DNA from: Xanthobacteraceae bacterium
GTDB lineage: Bacteria > Pseudomonadota > Alphaproteobacteria > Rhizobiales > Xanthobacteraceae
Assembly (NCBI GenBank): GCA_023954195.1
Contig: JAMLIK010000001.1
Location: 1,538,628-1,602,627, forward strand
Reading direction: 5' to 3'
DNA: 64,000 nt
Notes under the pieces: generated by a model
Told to the model about the DNA's origin: nothing
What the model saw: only the letters and a program-made list of their open reading frames with translations
Databases searched by the model: none
Translations under genes and position numbers: made by a program
Part shown: positions 45,542 to 57,380 of the stretch, one piece after another
Layout: each line of letters opens with the position of its first letter
Numbering within the stretch: the stretch's first letter is position 1

Positions 45542-45558
45542 CGCATGACTGACATGCG
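45542..45558 (+). promoter_or_regulatory. LysR-type dyad upstream of the small RNA
   Basis: CGCATG-ACTGA-CATGCG, a perfect six-base-pair inverted repeat with five-base spacer, centred about 55 bases upstream of the predicted transcript start, the usual activation position for LysR regulators. The LysR gene ends 27 bases before it. Confidence 0.6.
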
Positions 45559-45568
45559 ACTTGTGTTG

Positions 45569-45598
45569 TTGCCGCGACGCGCTGACGAGGCCCATAAT
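45569..45598 (+). promoter_or_regulatory. Promoter of the AbcR-like small RNA
   Basis: TTGCCG (45569-45574), 18-base spacer, CATAAT (45593-45598). Predicted start near 45605. The imperfect -35 fits with activation by a LysR protein at the adjacent dyad. Confidence 0.6.
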
Positions 45599-45604
45599 CA
45601 CACC

Positions 45605-45740
45605 GTACTGAGTGACCGCATCGTGCATCTGTCCCCCTCCTCTAGCGGTGCGGGCGCTCAGTTATCCCTCTTGGAAGGTGATTGTGTCGGCCTCACATGG
45701 CCAATGCCTCAAGCCGGGCTCCCTGGAGCCCGGCTTTTTT
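45605..45740 (+). ncRNA. AbcR/alpha-r15-like trans-acting small RNA
   Basis: About 135 bases between a promoter and a strong terminator in a gene-free gap (45516-45960). The first stem-loop pairs ACTGAG (45607-45612) with CTCAGT (45657-45662) and CCGCA with TGCGG; its loop exposes CCCCCTCCTCT (45633-45643), an anti-Shine-Dalgarno sequence. A second C/U-rich stretch, ATCCCTCTT, follows, then the terminator hairpin. This layout and the position next to a trxB-linked LysR gene are those of the alpha-r15 (AbcR) RNAs, Hfq-dependent repressors of ABC transporter mRNAs including Liv-type binding proteins. The three Liv systems in this window are natural target candidates. Confidence 0.7.
45712..45740 (+). 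terminator. Rho-independent terminator of the small RNA
   Basis: AGCCGGGCTCC (45712-45722) and GGAGCCCGGCT (45725-45735), an 11-bp stem with a tiny loop, followed by six T residues (45735-45740). It lies 200 bases past the LysR stop, so it belongs to the RNA gene rather than to LysR. Confidence 0.92.
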
Positions 45741-45846
45741 CTGTGAAGTCCCGTTTTTCCGTCGAATGGCTGCTTTTGCCCGCGTCGTCCGCTTCGGCCT
45801 GGATGCGTCGGATCACCGATCACCGACTAGTCCTAACGCAAAAGAA

Positions 45847-45907
45847 AGCAAGCCTTGGCGCAAAAACAGCAAGTCCTGGCGCGAAAAAGCAAGTCTTGGC
45901 GCGAAAG
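45847..45907. repeat. Three tandem copies of a 20-21 base unit
   Basis: Units at 45847-45867, 45868-45887 and 45888-45907, consensus AGCAAG(T/C)C(C/T)TGGCGC(A/G)AAAA. They lie between the small RNA terminator and the ParA terminator, are purine-rich on the plus strand and not coding in any convincing frame. Confidence 0.75.
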
Positions 45908-45933
45908 AGAAAACGCACGTCGCGCGTGCGTTT
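45908..45933 (-). terminator. Probable terminator of the ParA-like gene
   Basis: On the minus strand AAACGCACG-CGCGA-CGTGCGTTT, a nine-base-pair stem ending in T residues followed by CTCTTTC. It lies 28 bases past the ParA stop. Confidence 0.65.
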
Positions 45934-45960
45934 GAAATCGCGGTGGGGCGCGGCGAAAGG

Positions 45961-46641
45961 TTACGCCGCCTGCTTGTGCATGGCCCCGCTTGCGGAAGCG
46001 CTGCCCCGGATGGCCTTGACCGAGCGATCGATCGCCGACCACAGCCGGCTGATTTCCGACGTCGCGCGCCCGTCCGAATCGTATTCCTGCGCGCCTTCGC
46101 CATGCGCCAGCGCCAGCAACAGGTCGGCGCGGTTGGTGATCTGACCGCTCCACACCGGCGCGCGGAATTTGGCGAGTTGCTCGCGCGCGACGGTCACGAT
46201 CGGACTTTCGGAGCCTTCGCGCAGCGCCGGCGCACCGTTCATCACCACGGCGTAGGGCTTGCGCGCCGAACGGCAGATCCGGATGGTTTCCTGCACGGCG
46301 TTGACGTCGAACACGCCGGGCCGGGCCGGAACGATCACCATGGTGGCGTTGCGCACCGCGTCCTCGACCACGGCCGAGATATTCGGCGGCGTATCGATGA
46401 ACACCCACTCATAACCCTCGCGCTTGGCGGCCGCGACGATCTCGCTCACCGAACGGCCGGCGATTTTCAGCGGCGGCTCGTTGGTGCCGCGCAGCTTATG
46501 CCACAGCGTCAGCGACCCCTGCGGATCGGCATCGACCAGAAGACATGGACGCGACGGCTTGTGGACCTGAGCCGCAAGATGCGCCGTCAAGGTGCTTTTC
46601 CCCGAGCCTCCCTTGCGGGATGCAAAAACAATGACGTTCAT
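45961..46641 (-). CDS. ParA/MinD-type ATPase (orphan)
   Basis: 226 residues. Deviant Walker A FASRKGGSGKSTLTAHLAAQ (about 6-25), switch I LLVDADPQGSLTLW (about 34-47) and switch II VFIDTPPNISAVV (about 80-92). No ParB gene and no parS-like site is nearby, so it is not the chromosomal partition ATPase; short orphan ParAs position chemotaxis, storage-granule or other cellular cargo in alphaproteobacteria. The protein is a little shorter than typical ParA (about 250). It converges with the LysR-small RNA unit. Confidence 0.9.
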   Translation of the reverse strand: MNVIVFASRKGGSGKSTLTAHLAAQVHKPSRPCLLVDADPQGSLTLWHKLRGTNEPPLKIAGRSVSEIVAAAKREGYEWVFIDTPPNISAVVEDAVRNATMVIVPARPGVFDVNAVQETIRICRSARKPYAVVMNGAPALREGSESPIVTVAREQLAKFRAPVWSGQITNRADLLLALAHGEGAQEYDSDGRATSEISRLWSAIDRSVKAIRGSASASGAMHKQAA

Positions 46642-46789
46642 ACCTTCGTCTCCAGATTGACCTCAGGGGACGAAAGTGAATCAGCTTGCTGATTCGTGAA
46701 AGGGAAATTTGGCTCATCCCGCGCCGGGGGCGCCGAATTTGCCGGGTGAGTGAATCTTTCCGGCCACACCTCACGCGACAACCGCGACT

Positions 46790-47155
46790 TCACTCTGGCC
46801 TGCGGCCCCTCGCACGCTGGTATTCCACCCATTTGCGTTCCATCCAGTTCAGCAGACGGATCATCGGCGGTTGCAGCAACGGAATATCCTGCGCGATCAG
46901 CATCAGGCCGAGCGGCAGCATCCAGATTCCCAGCACCGGCAAGAAGCTGAAAATACCGCCGAGGATCAGCAGGAGCCCCAACGGCACGCGGATTAGCCAC
47001 AATGATGGCTGGCGCACCCATCCGGAGAAACGCGCGAGTTTCGGGGGGAGCTTGCTTTCAAGCCGGGCGAAATGGCGATCCAGTTCGACTTGATGGCTAT
47101 GCACCCGCAACCTCGCTCTCCATTCATGTGGAGAGCAACGGCCGAGGCCGGGCAC
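46790..47155 (-). CDS. Small membrane protein, unknown function
   Basis: 121 residues from ATG 47155, or 104 from a GTG at 47104 which has AGCGAGG upstream. The central part IRVPLGLLLILGGIFSFLPVLG and WMLPLGLMLIAQDIPLL (about 56-94) forms two membrane segments, followed by a basic cytoplasmic tail (ERKWVEYQRARGRRPE). I recall similar proteins in Bradyrhizobium being labelled as a tryptophan synthase beta subunit by transitive error; nothing in the sequence supports that. Not linked to an operon. Confidence 0.7.
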   Translation of the reverse strand: MPGLGRCSPHEWRARLRVHSHQVELDRHFARLESKLPPKLARFSGWVRQPSLWLIRVPLGLLLILGGIFSFLPVLGIWMLPLGLMLIAQDIPLLQPPMIRLLNWMERKWVEYQRARGRRPE

Positions 47156-47208
47156 GGTTCCTAAGTAACAAGTGCGGGGAGAGCGTTTTGCGATTGGAGC
47201 GGATCACC

Positions 47209-47275
47209 GTGATTGCGAGCACCCGGATCAACGCTTCGTGCGTTCTCCGAGCACAAGCTCCGTGAAGCAATCCAG
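47209..47275. repeat. Degenerate copy of the GTCATTGCGAG...GAAGCAATCC repeat
   Basis: GTGATTGCGAGC at 47209-47220 and GTGAAGCAATCCAG at 47262-47275 match the ends of one arm of the repeat at 50344-50422, with a GC-rich insertion between. It lies in the otherwise empty gap 47156-47436, in which I see no gene. Confidence 0.4.
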
Positions 47276-47436
47276 ATCTTTTTCTTCACGATAACTCCAG
47301 TCAGATCGGATTCCGCCCTGGCGCTACGGCGATGCGGCCGGAACCGGATGCACGATTTCTCACAGCCGTGTGAGCGGTGGAACGCCGCGCACCGCCGTTT
47401 GTTATCGAGGCGCCCCGATACGGAAGGAGATTCAGA

Positions 47437-48051
47437 ATGAAGACCATGTTCCTCGCCGCCGCGGCCGCAACGGCGATGTTGGTCGCCGCGCCCGCGCTCG
47501 CGGCACCGGCCGCAAATAACAAGACCGCGCAGAGCACCGTCACGCACCCGAATGCGTCGCCGTCGGCAGCCGTCAAGCCGATGAAGAAATCGATGCGGCA
47601 TACGTCGGCCAATCCGGCGAAACACCCCCGGCACAAGCACGTCAGTCGCATGGAGCGGTCGCGTTATGATCGCGCCGGACATGCGCGCTACGATCGTAGC
47701 GCGACGTATCGCGACGAATGGAATCGGCCGATGCACACCGGCTTCGCGCCCCTCGATTTCGCCGGCAACGTGGCGACCGGCGCCATCGGCACCGCGGGCG
47801 CGATCGCGGGGGCCGCGGTCGGCACCGCCGGCGCCGTCGCCGCCGCGCCATTCGGCGTCGGCCCCTACGGCTACCGGAACGCGTATGCCTTTGAGCCCGA
47901 ATACGCCTACAACGACACGTTCGGCGTGCCTTACAGCTATGACGGCACCGCGATCCAGTCTTCGCCGAGCTACGCCGCCCGCAACGGCTTCGTCTGCCAT
48001 CCGGGCACCTGGTACACGAACTCGTTCGGCCAGCGGCAGCTCTGTCAGTAA
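47437..48051 (+). CDS. Exported Ala/His/Tyr-rich protein of unknown function
   Basis: 204 residues from ATG 47437, preceded by GGAAGGAGA. Signal peptide MKTMFLAAAAATAMLVAAPALA with cleavage after ALA (residue 22). The mature protein has a basic His/Arg/Lys-rich section (SMRHTSANPAKHPRHKHVSR), a glycine-alanine stretch (GNVATGAIGTAGAIAGAAVG, about 110-129) that could be a membrane-inserting helix, and a Tyr-rich C-terminus with two Cys (FVCHPGTWYTN...RQLCQ). No family is recognised. Probably periplasmic or surface-associated. A long antisense frame (47161-48072) is an artefact of GC bias. Confidence 0.8.
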   Translation: MKTMFLAAAAATAMLVAAPALAAPAANNKTAQSTVTHPNASPSAAVKPMKKSMRHTSANPAKHPRHKHVSRMERSRYDRAGHARYDRSATYRDEWNRPMHTGFAPLDFAGNVATGAIGTAGAIAGAAVGTAGAVAAAPFGVGPYGYRNAYAFEPEYAYNDTFGVPYSYDGTAIQSSPSYAARNGFVCHPGTWYTNSFGQRQLCQ

Positions 48052-48164
48052 ACCGGCGTGATATCGCGACATGATCGTGTCTGTCGCAAATCAACGGCGC
48101 GCGCGGGACGTTGTGCGGCGCGCGCCGTATCTTGCGCGAATCAGGGCGCGATCAGTTCAGCCGA

Positions 48165-48878
48165 TCAGCTCAGCCAGGTCACCTTGCCGGTCGCGATATC
48201 GTGCATCGCGCCGACGATTTTCAGATCGCCCGCCGCGACCAGCTTCCGCATCGCCGGGCTTCGCTCATTCAACGCGGCGACCGTCATCCGGACATTTTTC
48301 TCCGCCACCGCTTCAACGAAGGCCGTGTTCTTCGAGTTGCGTTCGCCGCTGGTCTTGGTCGCCTTGACCGCCGGGCGGATATTGGCCAGCGTCGCCGTCA
48401 GGTTGCCGAGCTTGGCGTTGTCGATCGCGCCCTTGATCGCACCGCAACTGCTGTGGCCGAGCACGACGATGGCCCGCGCGCCGGACAGCACGGTCGCGAA
48501 CTCAAGACTGCCGATGATGTCGGTGTTGACGAAATTGCCCGCGACGCGCGCGCAGAAGATATCGCCGATCTTCTGGTCGAACACCAGTTCGGGCGGTACG
48601 CGGGAATCGATGCAGCCGACGATCGCCGCGAGCGGCGCCTGACCGGACGCAGTCCCCTTCACCTGCTGCATCAGATCGCATTGAACGATGTTGCCGGTGA
48701 CGAGACGCTCGTTGCCGGCCTTTAACCGGGCCAGCACGTCCGCCGGCGTCTTGGCGTGTTGACTTTCCCTTGTCGGCACCGCGCAAGCGGCCGACTCCGC
48801 CGCCTCGGCCCGCGTCGCCACCAAACCCGACCACACAGCGGCTGACGCGCAGCCACAAAACATCCGACGGCTCAACAT
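48165..48878 (-). CDS. Beta-class carbonic anhydrase with export signal
   Basis: 237 residues. Zinc ligands and active site in CIDSR (Cys89, Asp91, Arg93) and HSSCG (His142, Cys145), the complete beta-class set. The leader MLSRRMFCGCASAAVWSGLVATRAEA has twin Arg and an AEA cleavage site, so the protein is likely periplasmic (Tat or Sec), unlike the usual cytoplasmic beta-CA. It interconverts CO2 and bicarbonate. No carboxysome, photosynthesis or bicarbonate-transport gene is next to it. The 290 bases to its right (48879-49168) show only an imperfect hairpin. Confidence 0.92.
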   Translation of the reverse strand: MLSRRMFCGCASAAVWSGLVATRAEAAESAACAVPTRESQHAKTPADVLARLKAGNERLVTGNIVQCDLMQQVKGTASGQAPLAAIVGCIDSRVPPELVFDQKIGDIFCARVAGNFVNTDIIGSLEFATVLSGARAIVVLGHSSCGAIKGAIDNAKLGNLTATLANIRPAVKATKTSGERNSKNTAFVEAVAEKNVRMTVAALNERSPAMRKLVAAGDLKIVGAMHDIATGKVTWLS

Positions 48879-49168
48879 CCCATCTTTCCTCCCTTTGCAT
48901 TGCCCGGCGACAATCCACGTCAGCGCACGCGCGGAACGATGCGATGCAGCCGGTTCCGGATCATACAGAGAGGGTGCGAAAGCTCAAATTAAAGCTTGGC
49001 CCGAAAAGCATGACGGGCCCGATCCGAGGATCGAGCCCGCGTTGTGTTTCGCAGCCCACGCGGAGACCGCGGCGGTTGGCATGTCTTGCGGACAGCGCCG
49101 TCGGGCGTCGAAGACGGCCTCGTGACGCGGATCCGTAGCCCGCGATGCACGGGCGAGACGGCGATCCG

Positions 49169-50311
49169 TCAGATGATCCCGCCCGCCTCGCTGACACGCC
49201 GCTGGTGATACTCGGTATCGCCCAAGGTGTTTTCGATAATCGACAGCCGCTTGAAATAGTGGCCGATCGCGGCCTCCATGGTCACGCCGATGCCGCCATG
49301 CAACTGCACCGACTGCTGGCCGACGAATTTCGACGACTTGCCGATCTGCACCTTGGCGGCGGCCACCGAGGCGGCGCGCTCGCGCGCGTCGTCGAAATCG
49401 CTCGCCATGGTCGCCAGCAGCGCCATGCTGCGGGCCTGTTCGGTGAACACGAACATGTCGGCGGCGCGATGCTGCAACGCCTGGAAGCTGCCGATCGGCA
49501 CGCCGAACTGCTTGCGGGTCTTGATGTACTCGACGGTGATCTTGAGCGCCTCGTCCATCAATCCCACCGCCTCGGCGCACAGCGCCGTGCGCGCCTCGTC
49601 CACCACGCGCTCGATCAGCGGCAGGCCGTTCGCCGGATCGCCGATCGCCGCGTCAGCGCCGACCTCGACGCCGGTGAAGGTGATGTCGGCGGCGCGCATG
49701 CCGTCCTGGGTCGGATAGCCCTTCACGGTCACGCCCTGGGCCTCGCGCGGCACCAGGAACACGCCGATGCCGTCGCGATCCGTCTGGCCGCCCTTGGTTC
49801 GCGCGGTGACCACCAGCGTATCGGCGGCCTCGCCGTTCAGCACCACGAATTTCTCGCCGTCGATCACCCAGCCGTCGCCCTTCTTCTTGGCGGTGGTGGA
49901 GACATCGTTGAGGTCGTAGCGCGAGTTCTTTTCGAGCTGCGCGAACGCGAACGTCTTGCTGCCGTCGATGATGCCGGGAATGTGCGCGGCCTTCTGCGCG
50001 TCGGAGCCGCCGTGGCGGAGGAAACCGCCGGCGATCACCACGGTGGGCAGATAGGGCTCAAGCACCAGCGCCCGGCCGAACGCCTGCATCACCAGCATGG
50101 TCTCGACCGCGCCGGCGCCGAAGCCGCCGTCGGCCTCCGCGAACGGCAGGCCGAGCAAGCCTTGCTCCGCCAGCTTGTCCCAGACCGCCTTGCTCCAGCC
50201 GCCCTTCTCGGCGCTGTATTTCTTGCGCTGCTCGAAATCGTAGGACGTCTTCAAGAGTCCGTCGATGCTTTCCTTGAGCAGCCGCTGCTCCTCGGACAGA
50301 TCAAAATCCAT
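49169..50311 (-). CDS. pimD: Acyl-CoA dehydrogenase, small subunit (PimD-like)
   Basis: 380 residues from ATG 50311 (MDFDLSEEQRLLKESIDGLL), with AGGAACA upstream. It has the ACAD fold but a reduced set of motifs: LEKNSRYDLNDVSTTAKK at the FAD position and IENTLGDTEYHQRRVSEAGGII at the end lack the standard Glu-containing terminal motif, as in the small partners of heteromeric ACADs. In Rhodopseudomonas PimC and PimD form the pimeloyl-CoA dehydrogenase; this gene follows the PimC-like gene after a 155-base gap holding a repeat. Assignment rests on operon order and protein type. Confidence 0.8.
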   Translation of the reverse strand: MDFDLSEEQRLLKESIDGLLKTSYDFEQRKKYSAEKGGWSKAVWDKLAEQGLLGLPFAEADGGFGAGAVETMLVMQAFGRALVLEPYLPTVVIAGGFLRHGGSDAQKAAHIPGIIDGSKTFAFAQLEKNSRYDLNDVSTTAKKKGDGWVIDGEKFVVLNGEAADTLVVTARTKGGQTDRDGIGVFLVPREAQGVTVKGYPTQDGMRAADITFTGVEVGADAAIGDPANGLPLIERVVDEARTALCAEAVGLMDEALKITVEYIKTRKQFGVPIGSFQALQHRAADMFVFTEQARSMALLATMASDFDDARERAASVAAAKVQIGKSSKFVGQQSVQLHGGIGVTMEAAIGHYFKRLSIIENTLGDTEYHQRRVSEAGGII

Positions 50312-50343
50312 GTTTCGTGTTCCTCGACTGGTCAAAACTGATC

Positions 50344-50422
50344 GTCATTGCGAGGAGCGAAGCGACGAAGCAATCCAGGCCCCCTTCAAAAGACTGGATT
50401 GCTTCGCTTCGCTCGCAATGAC
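50344..50422. repeat. GTCATTGCGAG...CTCGCAATGAC palindromic repeat
   Basis: 79 bases. Left arm GTCATTGCGAGGAGCGAAGC with CGAAGCAATCCAG, right arm CTGGATTGCTTCG with CTCGCAATGAC, around an AT-richer centre. It lies between pimC and pimD within the transcript, where it could stabilise the upstream message or cut expression of pimD. Confidence 0.85.
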
Positions 50423-50466
50423 GCGGCCGAAGGGATGCACGGCCGGAGCGATCCGGCCGCCGGGCC

Positions 50467-51657
<1,191 letters not shown>

Positions 51658-51695
51658 GGGACCCTCCGTGTTTGTTTTGCCGCTATCTTGATCTC

Positions 51696-51812
51696 GTCGT
51701 CCCCGCGAAGGCGGGGACCCATAACCACCGGCGCTCCGTTGATTCCGGGCGTTGGCTTCATCACCCATCCGCAGCGCTGCGGCGTATCGGTCCCCGCCTT
51801 CGCGGGGACGAC
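51696..51812 (-). repeat. GTCGTCCCCGCG-type inverted repeat, copy 3 (inverted)
   Basis: 117 bases, arms GTCGTCCCCGCGAAGGCGGG and complement. Read on the minus strand it shows the family tag ATACGCCGCAGCGCTGCGG on the left and GGTTATGGGTCCCCG on the right. Compared with copies 1 and 2 the arm has GAAGG for GCAGG, with the matching change in the other arm. It lies between pimB and pimC. Confidence 0.85.
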
Positions 51813-51842
51813 GCCGTGCGCGCGGAAAGCGTGTGCTTCACG

Positions 51843-53030
51843 TCACTGCACGATCTCGAACAGGCCGGCCGAACCCATGCCGCCGCCGACGCACATGGTG
51901 ACGACCGCGTATTTCGCCTTGCGGCGGCGGCCTTCGATCAGCGCGTGGCCGGCGAGCCGCGCGCCCGACATGCCATAGGGATGGCCGACCGAGATCGCGC
52001 CGCCGTTGACGTTGAGCTTCTCGGGATCGATGCCGAGCTTGTCGCGGCAATACAGTACCTGCACCGCGAACGCCTCGTTCAATTCCCACAGATCGATGTC
52101 ATCGACGGTGAGGCCGTGGCGCTTCAACAGGCGCGGCACCGCGAACACCGGGCCGATGCCCATCTCGTCCGGTTCGCAGCCGGCGGAGACGAAGCCGCGG
52201 AAGATGCCGAGCGGCTTGAGGCCCTTCTGCGCCGCGAGCTTGTCGCTCATGATGACGGTGGCGCTGGCGCCGTCCGACAACTGGCTGGCGTTGCCGGCGG
52301 TGATGGTGAAGCCGTCGCCGCGCACGGCCTTCAGGCTGGCGAGGCCCTCGGCGGTGGTTTCCGGACGCGGTCCTTCGTCCTGCGACAGGGTGACGTCCTT
52401 GAACGAGACTTCCTTGGTCTCCTTGTTCACCACCGCCATCTTGGTGGTGATCGGCGCCAGTTCGTCGTTGAACTTGCCGCCCTGCTGGGCCGCGGCGGTG
52501 CGGCGCTGGCTTTCCAGCGAATACTCGTCCTGGCGCTCGCGCGAGATGCCGTAGCGCTTCGCCACCGTCTCGGCGGTGTCGAGCATCGGCATATAGATGT
52601 CCTTGTGCATCTTCACCAGTTCGGCGTCGACCGCGTGGAAGGTGTTGGCGTGCTCGTTCTGCACCAGGCTGATCGATTCGCCGCCGCCGCCGACCGCGAT
52701 CTCGACGCCGTCGAACAGCACCGAGCGCGCGGCCAGCGCGATCGCCTGCAAGCCCGAGGCGCATTGACGGTCGATGGTGGTGCCGCCGACCGTCACCGGC
52801 AGGCCGGCGCGCAACGCGGCCTTGCGGGCGATGTTGCCGCCGGTCGCGCCCTGCTGCATGGCGGCGCCCATCACCACGTCCTCGATTTCCTTCGGATCGA
52901 CGCCCGCGCGCTTCACCGCGTGCGCGATGGCGTGGCCGAGCAGGGTCGCGCCCTCGGTGTTGTTGAGCGCGCCGCGATAGGCCTTGCCGATCGGCGTGCG
53001 GGCGGTGGAGACGATAACGGCATCGGTCAT
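51843..53030 (-). CDS. pimB: Acetyl-CoA acyltransferase (PimB-like thiolase)
   Basis: 395 residues. Complete thiolase site: nucleophile Cys90 in [23 protein letters not shown] near 320, [14 protein letters not shown] near 350 and [13 protein letters not shown] at the end with the second Cys. It cleaves 3-oxoacyl-CoA to acetyl-CoA and a shortened acyl-CoA. Its stop is 30 bases from an inverted repeat and its start overlaps the ligase stop by four bases, consistent with the pimA-pimB order. Confidence 0.88.
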   Translation of the reverse strand: MTDAVIVSTARTPIGKAYRGALNNTEGATLLGHAIAHAVKRAGVDPKEIEDVVMGAAMQQGATGGNIARKAALRAGLPVTVGGTTIDRQCASGLQAIALAARSVLFDGVEIAVGGGGESISLVQNEHANTFHAVDAELVKMHKDIYMPMLDTAETVAKRYGISRERQDEYSLESQRRTAAAQQGGKFNDELAPITTKMAVVNKETKEVSFKDVTLSQDEGPRPETTAEGLASLKAVRGDGFTITAGNASQLSDGASATVIMSDKLAAQKGLKPLGIFRGFVSAGCEPDEMGIGPVFAVPRLLKRHGLTVDDIDLWELNEAFAVQVLYCRDKLGIDPEKLNVNGGAISVGHPYGMSGARLAGHALIEGRRRKAKYAVVTMCVGGGMGSAGLFEIVQ

Positions 53031-54715
53031 GAACGACCTCCTGTTGCGAGTTTGGATAAGCGTTGGACGGTAGGTGAAGGTTGCTGACTGCGCAATTCGT
53101 AACGGGACAATTTGCCCACGGCGGTGCGCGGCAGTTCGTCGACGAATTCCAGCGCCGCCGGCAGTTCGTGCTTGCCGAGCTTGCCGGTGAGAAAGGCGCG
53201 CAGTTCATCAAGAGTGAATGCGGCGACACCCGGCTTGCGCTTGACGAAGGCCTTGGCGGCCTCGCCGCGATATTCGTCGGCAATACCGATCACCAGCACC
53301 TCGTGAACGCCGGGATGGGTATAGATCGCCTGCTCGATCATCTGCGGATAGACATTGAAGCCGCCGGAGATAATCATGTCCTTCTTGCGATCGACCAGAT
53401 AGAAGTAGCCATCGCCATCCATGTAACCGATGTCACCGGTGAGGAAGCGGTCGCCGATGAAAGCGTCGGCGGTTTCCTGCGGCCGGTTCCAGTAGCCGCG
53501 CGTGACGTTCGGCCCCCTGATGCGGATCTCGCCGACCTCGTTCGGCGCCAGCACGCGCGCGGGATCGTCGAGGGCCACCACGTCGAGGTCGATGCCGGGC
53601 AGCATCAGTCCGATCGAGCCCGGCTTGTCCGGTCCGGCCGGCGGATGACCGGTGCCCGGCGAACAGGTTTCGGTCATGCCCCAGCCGCTCTTGAGCGTCA
53701 GCCCGGTCTTGCGTTCGAACACTTTGGCGACTTCGACGGGCAGCGGCGCGCCGCCGGAGCCCGCCATCACAAGCGACGACAGGTCGCGGCTTTCCAGCGA
53801 CGGATCATTGGCGAGCGCGATCCACATCGTCGGCACGCCGGGAAACACCGTGGCGCGCTTGGTCTCAATATCACGCAGCACCGCGCCGACATCGAAGCGC
53901 TGATGCAACGAAATCAGGTTGCCGTAGCGGATCGAGCCGAGCAGGATCACCGTCAGCGCATAGATATGGAACAGCGGCAGCACGCAGATCACGCGCTCGA
54001 CCATATTGCGCTCGGCGCGCGCGCCGGCGCCCCAGACATCGTAGATCGATACCGCCGAGGTGAGATTGCGGTGACTGAGCATCGCGCCCTTCGGCAGGCC
54101 GGTGGTGCCGCCGGTATATTGCAGCAGCGCCACGTCCTCCACGTCGATCGACGGCCACACGGCGGGCGGTATGGCATCGGCTACGAATTGGCTGAAGGTG
54201 ATGGCGCGGGAATCGTCCGGCAGCGCCGTCTGCGGCGTGCCGATCGCACCCCAGTCGTCGTCCTCGCAGACGATCAGTCTGTCGAGCAGCCCGTTGGCGA
54301 GAAAGCGCAGCGCCATCGGCAACAGCGCCGACAGGTTGCTGGTGACCAGCACGCGCGCGCCACTGTCCGACAATTTGTGCGACAGCGCGATCTCGCCGTC
54401 GAGCGGCGACAGATGCACCAGCCGCGCGCCGGCCTTCAGCGCGCCGAAGAAATTGATCGGATGATCCGGCGAATTGCCGAGGAACAGCGCGACCGAATGG
54501 CCCTTGCCGGTGCCGTCGCGCAGAAACGCCGCAGCGACCCGATCGACCCGCGCCTGCAAGTCAATGAAGCTGATCGGGCGATCACGAAATTCGAGCGCCG
54601 GCCGCGCGCCGTAGTCCACGACCGCCGTGGCGAGCAGATCCGGCAGGGTGCCGCATGCGATCAGGGCATTCCACCGCACGCCTTCCGGATAAAACTGCTC
54701 GCCGGGATGAGTCAT
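53027..54715 (-). CDS. pimA: Dicarboxylate/fatty acid CoA ligase (PimA-like)
   Basis: 562 residues, FadD-like. [19 protein letters not shown] (about 194-212, A3), [20 protein letters not shown] (about 340-359, A5), [20 protein letters not shown] (about 425-444), [20 protein letters not shown] and the terminal [12 protein letters not shown] with the adenylation Lys. In Rhodopseudomonas PimA activates pimelate and other C7-C14 dicarboxylates and fatty acids; the same position in the same gene order is the basis for the name here. It starts 110 bases past the pimF stop; those bases contain a simple hairpin. Confidence 0.85.
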   Translation of the reverse strand: MTHPGEQFYPEGVRWNALIACGTLPDLLATAVVDYGARPALEFRDRPISFIDLQARVDRVAAAFLRDGTGKGHSVALFLGNSPDHPINFFGALKAGARLVHLSPLDGEIALSHKLSDSGARVLVTSNLSALLPMALRFLANGLLDRLIVCEDDDWGAIGTPQTALPDDSRAITFSQFVADAIPPAVWPSIDVEDVALLQYTGGTTGLPKGAMLSHRNLTSAVSIYDVWGAGARAERNMVERVICVLPLFHIYALTVILLGSIRYGNLISLHQRFDVGAVLRDIETKRATVFPGVPTMWIALANDPSLESRDLSSLVMAGSGGAPLPVEVAKVFERKTGLTLKSGWGMTETCSPGTGHPPAGPDKPGSIGLMLPGIDLDVVALDDPARVLAPNEVGEIRIRGPNVTRGYWNRPQETADAFIGDRFLTGDIGYMDGDGYFYLVDRKKDMIISGGFNVYPQMIEQAIYTHPGVHEVLVIGIADEYRGEAAKAFVKRKPGVAAFTLDELRAFLTGKLGKHELPAALEFVDELPRTAVGKLSRYELRSQQPSPTVQRLSKLATGGRS

Positions 54716-54825
54716 GTCACATTAGTCATTTCGGTTGAGCCCAATTTCACGACGCCAGCGCGGCGCCTGCTCCCTCTCCTTGCGGGGAGGGAGCAGAGTA
54801 GCAGGCAGGGCGATCCGTCCCTAGC

Positions 54826-56922
<2,097 letters not shown>

Positions 56923-56983
56923 ATCCATCTCCTTACTGTGCCGATCAGGGCTTCACCCGGCGACCCGATCAACGCTTCCATCA

Positions 56984-57011
56984 ATTCCGCAGTGCGAAAT
57001 CCAATTCCGCA
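56984..57011. promoter_or_regulatory. Candidate IclR-type operator upstream of pimF
   Basis: 17-bp dyad ATTCCGCA-G-TGCGAAAT (56984-57000) with one mismatch, followed by a further half-site ATTCCGCA at 57004-57011. TTCCGCA-type half-sites recur in operators of IclR proteins as far as I recall. It lies between the pimF promoter and its start codon; the IclR gene is 370 bases away and divergent. Confidence 0.6.
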
Positions 57012-57023
57012 TCTTGACAAAGA

Positions 57024-57052
57024 GGGTTATTTTGAAGAGCGTCCGTTGTCAA
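57024..57052 (-). promoter_or_regulatory. Probable promoter of the pim operon
   Basis: On the minus strand TTGACA (57047-57052) is followed after 17 bases by TAACCC (57024-57029), a consensus -35 with a weak -10. The candidate IclR operator lies 13-40 bases downstream, suited to repression. Confidence 0.5.
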
Positions 57053-57380
57053 CGAGGTGAAATTAGACCACATCATCACCTTCAAACACATTCGGGGGAT
57101 ACGCCGCAACGGTCGATGATCGACGGCCCGTGATCGAAAGATCCGCGGCCGCAGGATCGGATATTACAGGGATCGAACAGATGGCGACAGGCCATATTGA
57201 CGATCCGATGGAATGCGATCGCGCTCATTCGACCCGGTCACGTGACCAGGTTCAGCCTCGTGAATTCGGACTTAACGGGTCGAAGCCCGCATCGGGTGAC
57301 GATTCACGGTCGGGATTTGCGGCTTGAATCGCTCGGGCTCGCGCCCGGCGGCGCTTGAGAGAGGGTTCGCGTAGCAGGCC

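Noticed and set aside
47161-48072. A minus-strand open frame of about 300 codons opposite the exported protein gene at 47437-48051
   Set aside because: The plus-strand gene has a ribosome site and a signal peptide; the minus-strand product is Arg-rich and featureless.
49014-49043. Imperfect hairpin downstream of pimD, considered as the operon terminator
   Set aside because: The stem has unpaired bases and the following T-run on the minus strand is interrupted (TCATGCTTTTC), so I could not support it.
54769-54794. Hairpin GCTCCCTC...GAGGGAGC between pimF and pimA, considered as a terminator
   Set aside because: No T-tract on either strand. It is probably a small common palindrome within the operon.
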